The position numbers were made by a program, and so were the translations under genes. Below are positions 51,558 to 59,657 of a stretch of 64,000 nucleotides of DNA, one piece after another. Source of the DNA: CAJBNH01 sp964447285 (GTDB taxonomy: Bacteria > Myxococcota_A > UBA9042); NCBI GenBank assembly GCA_964447285.1, contig CAYURO010000015.1, positions 1-64,000 of the forward strand, written 5' to 3'. The notes below the pieces were generated by a model. That model was not told the origin of the DNA. It searched no databases and saw nothing but the letters and a program-made list of their open reading frames with translations. Numbering within the stretch: the stretch's first letter is position 1; each line of letters opens with the position of its first letter.

Positions 51558-53168
51558 TCACCGCCGTGGGTACTGCGCAGCGAACGCATCCAGCTGTAGC
51601 TGCTCGCCTTTCGTGCGCCCGTGCCCTGCCGGGCGCCGCCGCCACGACGCCTGGGGAAGTGCCGACTGCAGCGCGCGCGGCCCCTGCTGCTCGACCTCCC
51701 AGTCCACGGCCTGCACGGCTTCTTCCACCAGCGAGAACCGCGCCTTCTCGTGACCATCGACCGTGACCGCCCAACGCTTGCCGCGGCCGCCTTGGTCCAG
51801 CACCAGCACCTCGCGCAGTTGACCCGCCTTGATCTCGTAGTGCAGCGCCAACCCCCTGCGTCCCAAGGACTTCCACGCCAGACCCGAGATCGCCCGCACT
51901 TCCGGGTCGACGTGCAGCGTCAGCGGGTCGAAGTGCGCCGCGCGGTCCTGGATCTCGGCCAGCGTGATCGCCCCGGCCTCCAGATCGAAGCCCGGCACAT
52001 CCAGCTGGATCCGCTGCCACACCCGCGCCGCGTCGGCCGCGTCCTGGCCCTGCATGTCGAAGTCGCGCGGCAGGCCGAACAGGGTCGGCAGCGTCACCAG
52101 CGACAGCGCCGACAGGTCCACGAAGTCCAGGATCAGACAGTCTTTCTTGCCCTCGAACAGCCGTGTACCGCGCCCCACGCACTGCGCGTACAGCCCCTCA
52201 GACCGCGTCGGTCGCGCCATCGCGATGCACGACACGCCGGGGTCGTCGAAGCCCTCGGTCAGCACGCCCACGTTCGTCAGCACCCGCGTGCGCCCCGCGC
52301 GAAAGTCCGCCAGCGCCTGCGCGCGCACGTCCGACGCCATCTCGCCGTGCACGATACCGGCCGGCACGCCCAAGCGATTGAGCGCATGGCACAAATTGCG
52401 CGCATGGTTCACCGTCACGCAGAAGGCCACGGTCCGGCGGTCGCGGGCCAACTCCTGGATCGAGCGGGCGACCAGAGCGTTGCGTTCTTCGATGTCGACG
52501 GCCTCGGCCAGCTCGTCATCGCGAAAGTCCATGCCGCTGCCCGACAGCTGCGTCAGATCCGCCGCCGTCGCCACGCGAAAGCCGCGCAGGGGCACCAGCC
52601 ACCCTTCGGTGATCATCTCCAACAAGCCACGGTGATAGACGATCTTCTCGAACACGTCGTGCAGCGGCAGGCCGTCGCCGCGCTGGGTGGTGGCCGTGAA
52701 GCCCAACAGCGTGCCGGTCCACTCCTTGCCGAAACAGCCCAACTGCTTGAGCACGCGCTGGTTGTCCTCGGCAACCGCGTGATGGCACTCGTCGTAGAGC
52801 ACGAGACCGATGTCGCGCCCCCGCACCACCCGCGCCAACCGCGACTCGTGCAGCGACCGGATCGAACAGACGATGATCTGGGCCGTTTCCGGTGCGCGCT
52901 GGCCGGCCTGCTCGATGGCGACGACGCGGTCGAGGCCGATCGCCGCCTGCAGCTTGTCGCAGGCCTGCTGCAAGAGCTCCTCGCGGTGGGCCAAGACCAA
53001 CACCTGCCGCTTGGCCAGACGCGCCAACTCCGCGAACACGACGGTCTTTCCCGATCCTGTTGGCAAACACACCACCATGCGCTTCGTCCCCAGTTTGCGG
53101 GCAGCGATCACGGCGGCGATGGCGTCGCGCTGGTAGGGACGAAGGGTCGGAGCGTGCGGCGTGGGCAT
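51558..53168 (-). CDS. DEAD/DEAH-box helicase (SF2, SSL2/RadD-like)
   Basis: 536 residues. Helicase motifs in order: RPYQRDAI (Q-like), PTGSGKT (I), AHREEL (Ia), DECHHA (II), GFTATTQRGDG (III), ATP-dependent C-terminal motifs LTEGFDDP (V) and QCVGRGTR (VI). A C-terminal 130-residue extension follows. Relatives act in DNA repair (RadD) or restriction-like systems. The ATG at 53168 begins the conserved part; no nuclease or methylase neighbours suggest a defence operon. Confidence 0.88.
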   Translation of the reverse strand: MPTPHAPTLRPYQRDAIAAVIAARKLGTKRMVVCLPTGSGKTVVFAELARLAKRQVLVLAHREELLQQACDKLQAAIGLDRVVAIEQAGQRAPETAQIIVCSIRSLHESRLARVVRGRDIGLVLYDECHHAVAEDNQRVLKQLGCFGKEWTGTLLGFTATTQRGDGLPLHDVFEKIVYHRGLLEMITEGWLVPLRGFRVATAADLTQLSGSGMDFRDDELAEAVDIEERNALVARSIQELARDRRTVAFCVTVNHARNLCHALNRLGVPAGIVHGEMASDVRAQALADFRAGRTRVLTNVGVLTEGFDDPGVSCIAMARPTRSEGLYAQCVGRGTRLFEGKKDCLILDFVDLSALSLVTLPTLFGLPRDFDMQGQDAADAARVWQRIQLDVPGFDLEAGAITLAEIQDRAAHFDPLTLHVDPEVRAISGLAWKSLGRRGLALHYEIKAGQLREVLVLDQGGRGKRWAVTVDGHEKARFSLVEEAVQAVDWEVEQQGPRALQSALPQASWRRRPAGHGRTKGEQLQLDAFAAQYPRR

Positions 53169-53285
53169 CGGATCCTTGGCAGCGGCCACGTGGCCTTTCC
53201 CATTGTCGCTCGCCGCAACAAAACGCCGCGGTTGACCTGCCGGTGTTGCGCCGATCAGACTGCGCGACAACCCAGAGGGCACGCC

Positions 53286-53501
53286 ATGGTACCGAACCCC
53301 CCGCCCGAACCCCAGCCGTGCGCGTTGTGCGGAGGCCCGATTCACGCCTACCTGCCTGCATTTCACCATCTGGTCCTCGACGAGCACCGTGAAGTCGACC
53401 TGTGCCAAAGCTGCATCGACAAGTTCATGCGCTGGCAAGCGACTAAATTCGCAACGCTTTTTCCCACCAAGACCCTGAAGAAGCGGTTCGGCGGGGGCTA
53501 G
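53286..53501 (+). CDS. Very small zinc-finger-like protein
   Basis: 71 residues. CALCGG near the N-terminus and CQSCIDKF in the middle supply four cysteines for a probable zinc site; the C-terminus is basic (TKTLKKRFGG). GAGGG lies 8 nt before the ATG. It is divergent from the helicase gene. Function unknown. Confidence 0.65.
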   Translation: MVPNPPPEPQPCALCGGPIHAYLPAFHHLVLDEHREVDLCQSCIDKFMRWQATKFATLFPTKTLKKRFGGG

Positions 53502-53623
53502 CACAAGCTGGTGACCGTGACGAAAGGGGAATTTCGGCGGGATCTGGCTTGAATGCGACGCTGGTGCGGCATACGGTCGCGCCGTGAGACGGGCGCAGGT
53601 TCGTCCCCCAGGCAAGGAGCAGC

Positions 53624-54775
53624 ATGTCCGGCATCACACCCCGCCCGGAAGCCGACGTGGGCCAGGTGGTCCTGCGCGCCGCTGAGCGCCCGAGCTACAC
53701 CGAAGTCTTCCTGACCGCCACCGCGCCCGCTGTCTCGCTGGCCTCGGAAGACGCCGTCCCCCTGCTGGATCGCGCCGCACAACGACTGGCCGCCTTCGGT
53801 GCAGAACCCTTGCAGATCAAGCTGTACGCGACGCCAGAGGCCATGCCCGGCCTGCTGCGCGTGTGGCACGCGACGGCGGAGATGAACGGGCTGCCCACCT
53901 GCCCCGTCACGCCAATCGAGCGCCCGACGCTGGACGCCGGCGCCTTCCATGGCCTGCAGGTGTGGGCGCTGGCTCCCCCGGATGACGGCCCCCGCGGTCT
54001 GGTGACGACGCTGGGGACGGCCCCGGACCAAGTGCGGCGATTTCAAGGTCCCGGCTTCGCGCTGATCCACGCGGCAAACGTACAGGCCGCGACGCACACG
54101 GGCGGCGTGACCGAGCTCGACGGCATGTTCGAGCGCGCTCAGGAGCGGCTGACACGTCATGGCCAGACCTACGGACAAGTGTTTCGCACCTGGATCTATG
54201 TGCGCGAACTGTTGAAGGACTACGCGGACTTGAATCGCTCGCGCGGGGCTCACCACACCCGCCATGGCGTCTCACCCGAGACCCCGCCCGCCAGCACCGG
54301 CATTCAGGGGGCCTGCGGTCAGGCGATCGCCTTCATGGACGTGTTGGCATTGGACGCGCAGGACCCGACCCGTGTCGAAGTGCGCCCCCTGCGCCAGAGT
54401 GACCGTCAGGGCACCGCCACCAGCTACGGGTCGTCCTTCTCGCGCGGCATGGCGCTGGTCGCCGAGGGCAAGCGCACGCTGTTCGTCTCAGGCACCGCCA
54501 GCATCGATCCCGCTGGCCACAGCGTGTACTTGGACGACCCGGACGCGCAGTGCGTGGCGACGCTGTTGGCGATTGGCGGGCTGCTGGAGCAGGAGGGCGC
54601 GGGCTTGGAGCACATCCGCATGGCCACCGTCTTCTGCAAGACGCCTCAGGTGGCGCAGGCTTGGCGGCGCGTGACGAAGCTGTTGCGCATTCCCAACTTG
54701 CCTGCCGTGGTCGTCCAAGCCGACGTGTGCCGGCCCGAGCTGCTGGTCGAGGTCGAGGCCATCGCCTTCCTGTAG
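53624..54775 (+). CDS. Two-domain RidA/YjgF-type protein (chorismatase-like layout)
   Basis: 383 residues with an N-terminal RidA-like half and a C-terminal RidA domain. The linking region reads RTWIYVRELLKDY...LNRSRGAHH...PPASTGIQG, as in the FkbO/Hyg5 chorismatase-like and large RidA-related proteins. RidA proteins hydrolyse reactive enamines/imines; chorismatases act on chorismate. The conserved chorismatase residues cannot be checked without alignment. AAGGAG precedes the ATG by 5 nt. No biosynthetic cluster surrounds it. Confidence 0.72.
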   Translation: MSGITPRPEADVGQVVLRAAERPSYTEVFLTATAPAVSLASEDAVPLLDRAAQRLAAFGAEPLQIKLYATPEAMPGLLRVWHATAEMNGLPTCPVTPIERPTLDAGAFHGLQVWALAPPDDGPRGLVTTLGTAPDQVRRFQGPGFALIHAANVQAATHTGGVTELDGMFERAQERLTRHGQTYGQVFRTWIYVRELLKDYADLNRSRGAHHTRHGVSPETPPASTGIQGACGQAIAFMDVLALDAQDPTRVEVRPLRQSDRQGTATSYGSSFSRGMALVAEGKRTLFVSGTASIDPAGHSVYLDDPDAQCVATLLAIGGLLEQEGAGLEHIRMATVFCKTPQVAQAWRRVTKLLRIPNLPAVVVQADVCRPELLVEVEAIAFL

Positions 54776-54795
54776 TCGAGGGCCACTGTGCCGGG

Positions 54796-55656
54796 TCAGC
54801 CGCTGCGCCCCACGGCCGTCACGCCCTCGCCCAACCTGCCGCGCCACAACTGCATGTCGGCATCGACGCCCACGACACCGCCAAACGGCAGCTCGGTCCA
54901 GTCGTTCTCGCCCTGCAAAGGCTCGCTGGACAAGATCAGGTGGTTGACCTTGCCATCCACGCTCGGCGCCTCGCAATTCGGCGCGTGAAAGGCGCACACG
55001 TCCTTGTCCTGACACACGTGCTTCCACGTCGACCAGTGCAGCTCGCGCCCCGAGCAGGCTCCCACCATCGTGTCCCCGTTCGTCAGCAGCACGGTCAAGC
55101 GGCTCGCGCGGTCGGCCGACTCGTCGCACTGCGCCCGCACCCGGTTCAGCGCCGCCTCAATGGCCCCGGCAACTTGCGGCACCGACACCACAGGCGCGTC
55201 CAGCGCGACAAGGCGCCCCAGCTCCGTCAGCACCAGCATGAACAGCATCTCGCTGTCCGTGTCGCCCAGCACCGACCGCCGCAGCGCGGGGTCGATGAGG
55301 TTCAGCAAGGCCTCGCGGTGCCTGGCGAATTCGAACACCGTGCCGTTGTGCGCCATCACCCAGCGGCCGTACTGGAAGGGGTGACTGTTCAGGACGTTGA
55401 TGTCGCCGACGGTCGCCTGGCGAATGTGCGCCAGCACCGTGCGCGACGCGACCACGCCGGAGACCCGCGCGAACATGCGGTCCTGGAAGGCCGAATCCGC
55501 GCCCTTGATCAGGTGCGGCACCCCCAAGTGGTACCAGGCCACACCCCAGCCGTCCTTGTGGACGCGACTCTGCACCGCCAAGGCGTTTTCAGCCGACACG
55601 AGGCTGCGGTGCACTTGAGACGACGTGACCGAGCGAAAACCGAACAAACGGCACAT
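54796..55656 (-). CDS. Class II glutamine amidotransferase (YafJ/EgtC-like)
   Basis: 286 residues. The catalytic N-terminus is MCRLFGF (Cys2 after Met removal), with DGWGVAWY, AHIRQATVG, NSHPF and MAHNGTV, the class II Ntn-amidotransferase motifs. It would release ammonia from a gamma-glutamyl substrate. Without egtB or egtD nearby, a role in ergothioneine synthesis cannot be assigned. GGGAGG precedes the ATG at 55656. The 20-bp convergent gap to the RidA gene has no terminator. Confidence 0.87.
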   Translation of the reverse strand: MCRLFGFRSVTSSQVHRSLVSAENALAVQSRVHKDGWGVAWYHLGVPHLIKGADSAFQDRMFARVSGVVASRTVLAHIRQATVGDINVLNSHPFQYGRWVMAHNGTVFEFARHREALLNLIDPALRRSVLGDTDSEMLFMLVLTELGRLVALDAPVVSVPQVAGAIEAALNRVRAQCDESADRASRLTVLLTNGDTMVGACSGRELHWSTWKHVCQDKDVCAFHAPNCEAPSVDGKVNHLILSSEPLQGENDWTELPFGGVVGVDADMQLWRGRLGEGVTAVGRSG

Positions 55657-55806
55657 GAAGACCCTCCCGGGGGGAGGTCGCAGGGTACCCGGGCCGGGGG
55701 ACGGTGCAAGGAAAGGTATCAGCGACAGCCACGGAAACGGGGCGCGACCGGTGTGGTGGCGAGTCCTCTGGCTCCCCAGCACGTCCGCGGCTATGCTGGG
55801 CTTTCT

Positions 55807-55817
55807 CCCCCCCCCCC
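55807..55817 (+). repeat. Poly-C tract (11 C)
   Basis: Eleven cytosines lie 40 bp upstream of the start of the Cys-rich lipoprotein gene, in its likely promoter or leader. The length equals that of the tract at 32861-32871. Confidence 0.9.
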
Positions 55818-55857
55818 GTATGCGTGCCAACCCGGCCTCGCGCCTTTCAGGTGGTCC

Positions 55858-57723
55858 ATGCTGCAGCCGACACCCCGCCGCGCCCTTGTCGTCCCCGCAG
55901 TCGCCGCCGTCGCCTTTGCGCTGCTGGCCGCTTGCTCGACGGAGTCCACAACGAGCGACGGCGACGCCTCTGCCGACATCGCGGGTGACGGTCTCGTGGC
56001 CAACTGTCTGGGTGCCGCCGACGGGCAACCGTGTGATGACGGAAGTGCTTGCACGCAAGGCGAAACCTGCGATGCGGGGACGTGTCTGGGCACACCGACC
56101 CACTGCGACGACGGCCTGCCCTGCACCACTGACGGCTGCGACCCTGCCAGCGGATGCACCCACGCAGTCTCGCAGGGATGCCTGATCGCCGGCGCGTGTC
56201 TCGCCGCCGACGCCACGCCCACCGGCGACGGGTGCAAGGTCTGCGCCCCGGCCAAAGCCACCGATGCATGGACGCCCAAACTGGTGAACACGCCCTGCAA
56301 CGACGGTGACTCGTGCACGATGGAGGATAGCTGCGACGCGACAGGGACTTGCAAGGGTTCGACCTCGGCCTGCGATGACAGCAACCCGTGCACCGTCGAC
56401 GCGTGCCAGCCGATTCAGGGCTGTGTCTCTACGGCGCAGGATGGCGGCTGCGACGACGGCAACCCCTGTTCGGTCAGCGACCTGTGCAAGGCCGGCAACT
56501 GCATGGCCGGCAAGGACAAACTCACGTGCGACGACGGCGACCCCTGCACCGCCGACGCCTGCGCGAAAGGGGAGGGCTGCACCGCCGTGGCCGACCCGGC
56601 GGCGTGCGACGACAGCGACCCGTGCACGACCGACACGTGCGACAAGACCCAAGGCTGCGGCCACGTCGCGCTGGCCAAGGGTGCGGCGTGCACGACCGGC
56701 GACAAGTGCCAAGTCGGCCTGAGCTGCGACCTTGAGGGCAAGTGCTCGGGCGGCAACGAGAAAGACTGTGACGACGGCAACGTGTGCACCGACGACTCGT
56801 GCCAGCCGGCGTCGGGCTGCGCGCACTGGCTGAACCATGCCGCGTGCAACGACGACGTGTCATGTACCACCCCAGACCTGTGCACGGGCGGCGTGTGCAT
56901 CGGCATCAAGACCGCGTGGTGCCCGATCTGCGAGAAGATCTTCGACACGATGGCGGGCAAGCTGACGGTGTTTCAGGTGGGCAGCTCGGGCAAACCCAGC
57001 GAGGGGTTGGACATCGACGGCGACCCCGCGACCTGCTCACCCAAGGCCAACTGCGAGGGCGGCATCAACAATTCCGCAAGCCTGCTGTCTGGCCTGATCA
57101 ACAAACCGCTGATCGCCGGAATCGCCGACGGGTCGATGAGCTTTGTGGCTGAGTTCGACGGCTGGAAGGGGGAGGGCATCCCGTTCACGCTGAACCTGTA
57201 CCACGGTGTGATGACGCAAGAATCCAAGTCTGCGGGCTGCGACGCGCAGACCCAGGTTTGCAAGTGGCTGGTGACCCAGGACGCGATGGACGCGTCATGC
57301 AAGCCAAAGTTTTCGTTCAAGAATGCCAAGGTTGTGGGGGGACAGCTGGTCGCGGGCGGTGCGGATACCCTGTTCGCGATGGACGCAGCGCTGCTGGGCG
57401 CGCAGTCAGGCACGCTGTACGTCAAAGGTGCGCGCATCGAGGGAACGGTCGAATTCACGCCTGACGGCAAGCAGATCCAGAACGTCGCTGGCGTGCTGGG
57501 AGGGGCGGTCCCGCAGCAGGCACTGTTCGACGTGATCAATGCCCTGGACGACACCCTGTTTGCCCAGTACGGCATGAGCAAGGAAAACGTGCTGGCCTTG
57601 GTCGAGCTGGCCGTCGAGCTCGACATCGACATGGACGGCAACGGCATCGGCGACGCGGCCAGCATCGGACTGCGTTTCTCGGCCATCGGCGCCAAGATCG
57701 TGGGGATGGCCAGCGGAAGCTGA
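55858..57723 (+). CDS. Cys-rich repeat lipoprotein with an unknown C-terminal domain
   Basis: 621 residues. Lipobox LAAC (Cys26), short acidic linker, then about eight Cys-rich modules (CDDGxxCTxDxCxxxxGC type, about 45-350), as in the protein at 18621-21734 but fewer. The C-terminal 270 residues form an independent beta-rich domain (FVAEFDGWKGEGIPFTLNLY, SGTLYVKGARIEGTVEF) with an acidic DIDMDGNGIGD loop that may bind calcium. Surface exposure is inferred. AGGTGG precedes the ATG at 55858. Confidence 0.82.
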   Translation: MLQPTPRRALVVPAVAAVAFALLAACSTESTTSDGDASADIAGDGLVANCLGAADGQPCDDGSACTQGETCDAGTCLGTPTHCDDGLPCTTDGCDPASGCTHAVSQGCLIAGACLAADATPTGDGCKVCAPAKATDAWTPKLVNTPCNDGDSCTMEDSCDATGTCKGSTSACDDSNPCTVDACQPIQGCVSTAQDGGCDDGNPCSVSDLCKAGNCMAGKDKLTCDDGDPCTADACAKGEGCTAVADPAACDDSDPCTTDTCDKTQGCGHVALAKGAACTTGDKCQVGLSCDLEGKCSGGNEKDCDDGNVCTDDSCQPASGCAHWLNHAACNDDVSCTTPDLCTGGVCIGIKTAWCPICEKIFDTMAGKLTVFQVGSSGKPSEGLDIDGDPATCSPKANCEGGINNSASLLSGLINKPLIAGIADGSMSFVAEFDGWKGEGIPFTLNLYHGVMTQESKSAGCDAQTQVCKWLVTQDAMDASCKPKFSFKNAKVVGGQLVAGGADTLFAMDAALLGAQSGTLYVKGARIEGTVEFTPDGKQIQNVAGVLGGAVPQQALFDVINALDDTLFAQYGMSKENVLALVELAVELDIDMDGNGIGDAASIGLRFSAIGAKIVGMASGS

Positions 57724-57743
57724 GTCACTGCCGACACTTTTCG

Positions 57744-59600
57744 TCAGTAGCAGTCCGTCCGCACGATCGGTTGGAACATCGCCGTGTGCCGCCCGCAGGC
57801 CTCGCGAATCGGACAGGCAGGGCAGTCGACCGTCCCCACCTCGATGCACTTGGACCGACCGTTGACGAAGAAGAAGCCGTCGACGGCCGCCACCGACACG
57901 CCCGACGCGGACACCAGCGCCTCCAGCGCCTCGTAGCAGGCGTCACGCACGGCCGCCTCGTCGGCAGGCGCCAGCCACGCCCGCTGCTCCATCGTCGCCC
58001 GCACCGCCGGGTCTTCAATCTGCACGCAACCCGTGCGCAAACAACCGCGCATCAGGTGGTAGTCGACGATGGGGCGAATGGTGTCGGGGTCTCGCAGGGC
58101 CAGGAAGCGCTCCGGCCGATTCCCCAGGATAATTGCAAGCAGAGTCGCCTTCTTGGCCAGTCGGTCCTCGCCGAAACCGGGGACGAGTTGCAGCTTGTTC
58201 AACAGGGTGCGAATCGGCGTGGGCGTCGCGTTCGCGCGCTCGACCATGGCCTCGACTGGACCTTGGGCCAGCAGGTGCGCCCCCAACGCCAAGTGCAGGC
58301 TGCGGTGCAGGCCAATCGCCGGCACGGGCGAACGACCGTCGTCCGCAGTGGTGATGCGGTCGAACAGCAGCGGGTCCGCAGCCATGCGAGCGGGGTCCAG
58401 CAGCTCGGGTTCGAGCCGTGCGGCGCGAGAAAAGGCGTGCCAGATGTAGTCGGAGCCCTTGTACCGCCGGCCATCGATCGTCGCCCACATCGGCCCCACG
58501 AAACCGGCATCGTCGGCGTGCCAAAAACCGAACTGGTGCGCGGTGGCTTGGGCGAACAGCGCAACGACGTGGGCCGCGTCCACCGCCGGAAACTGCGGCC
58601 CCGTGAAGTCCAGTGCAGAAGCGGACGCCACCTCGCGAAATCGCACAGCCAAGGTGGCCACGCGCGCTGCGTCCATGCGCGCGACGCCCTCGGAACGCGC
58701 TTGCACCCGAACCTGCACGGGCTGGCGAGGGCCGTCGCGCAGCCCTGCCGCCAGCGCCTGACCGCCCACGGCTGAGATCGCCACCCGCGCCGTCCGCAGC
58801 CCCGAAGCCAGTGGGTCCGTCCCGGTCGCCAGCGCCCCCAAATAGCCGCCGCAGAAGGCATCCCCGGCACCGGTGGGCTCGACCAGCACCGCGCCGGGCT
58901 CCGGTCGCAGCTCGCGGACTTGACCACGCTGATGGACGCGGGCGCCTTGGGACCCCAGCGTGACGCAGAGCGTGCCAGGGGCGTCTGGCAACGGAGCGTC
59001 CGGGAACAGGATCCGTGACTCTTCGAGGTTGCAGAAGAACAGGTCGCACAGGTCGCGCAACGCCCGCACGGTCTGCGTTTCCTCTTTGACGGAGCGGATG
59101 TACGTCCCCGCACTCAACCGTCCGGCAAACCCGCGGGCTCGCAGCCCTTGGGCGAACGCCAGCTGCGTCTCGGCGCGACCTCCCAACGACGCAACGTGCA
59201 CAATGTCCGCGCCCAACCACTCTTGCGGCAGGTCACTGGCGACGACTTCGGCCTCCATGCCGCCCTCGGCGACCAGATACGAAGCCTGCTCTGCGCCGTC
59301 GTAGACGATGTGAAACGACGGCAGTGCCCCCGCGTGCACGGCCAGACCGCCCGGGTCCAACCCGTCTTCGCCAAACATCACGGCAACTTGGGTAGGCAGC
59401 TCGATCGGCACGCGTGCGACCAGCCCGACCCGAGCTCCCGTCCGCAGGGCCGCCAGTGCGGTCAACAGACCCGCGCCGCCGATGACCTGATGGACTTGCT
59501 CGGCCAACTCCAGCCGGTCCACCGAAGGGCACCCGACCACCACAACCTGAGGAATGCAAACAACACTTGTGGGGCGCTGGGGAGTGCGAAGAACGGTCAC
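57744..59600 (-). CDS. PfkB-family kinase fused to a queuosine-salvage-like (Qng1/DUF2419) domain
   Basis: 618 residues. The N-terminal half (about 10-290) is a ribokinase/PfkB kinase: GGAGLLTALAALRTGARVG and EPTGAGDAFCGGYLGAL with the catalytic Asp near 245. The C-terminal half (about 325-618) resembles Qng1-type queuosine-5'-phosphate N-glycosylases: FTGPQFPAVDAAHVVALFAQ, KGSDYIWHAFSRA, VPGFGEDRLAKKATLLAIIL and VDYHLMRGCLR, then a cysteine cluster CPACPIREACG and CY at the end. Kinase plus nucleotide glycosylase suggests salvage of a modified nucleoside. Start is a GTG with GGAG 8 nt upstream. Confidence 0.68.
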   Translation of the reverse strand: MTVLRTPQRPTSVVCIPQVVVVGCPSVDRLELAEQVHQVIGGAGLLTALAALRTGARVGLVARVPIELPTQVAVMFGEDGLDPGGLAVHAGALPSFHIVYDGAEQASYLVAEGGMEAEVVASDLPQEWLGADIVHVASLGGRAETQLAFAQGLRARGFAGRLSAGTYIRSVKEETQTVRALRDLCDLFFCNLEESRILFPDAPLPDAPGTLCVTLGSQGARVHQRGQVRELRPEPGAVLVEPTGAGDAFCGGYLGALATGTDPLASGLRTARVAISAVGGQALAAGLRDGPRQPVQVRVQARSEGVARMDAARVATLAVRFREVASASALDFTGPQFPAVDAAHVVALFAQATAHQFGFWHADDAGFVGPMWATIDGRRYKGSDYIWHAFSRAARLEPELLDPARMAADPLLFDRITTADDGRSPVPAIGLHRSLHLALGAHLLAQGPVEAMVERANATPTPIRTLLNKLQLVPGFGEDRLAKKATLLAIILGNRPERFLALRDPDTIRPIVDYHLMRGCLRTGCVQIEDPAVRATMEQRAWLAPADEAAVRDACYEALEALVSASGVSVAAVDGFFFVNGRSKCIEVGTVDCPACPIREACGRHTAMFQPIVRTDCY

Positions 59601-59657
59601 GGAGGACTCCGGGTTCGGGGGGCTGCGGACTTCCGGCAGTGGCGAACGGGGACGCGA

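Noticed and set aside
55657..56838. Upstream extension of the amidotransferase frame
   Set aside because: Class II amidotransferases need Cys directly after the initiator Met (MCRLFGF at 55656); the upstream part is antisense to the Cys-rich gene.
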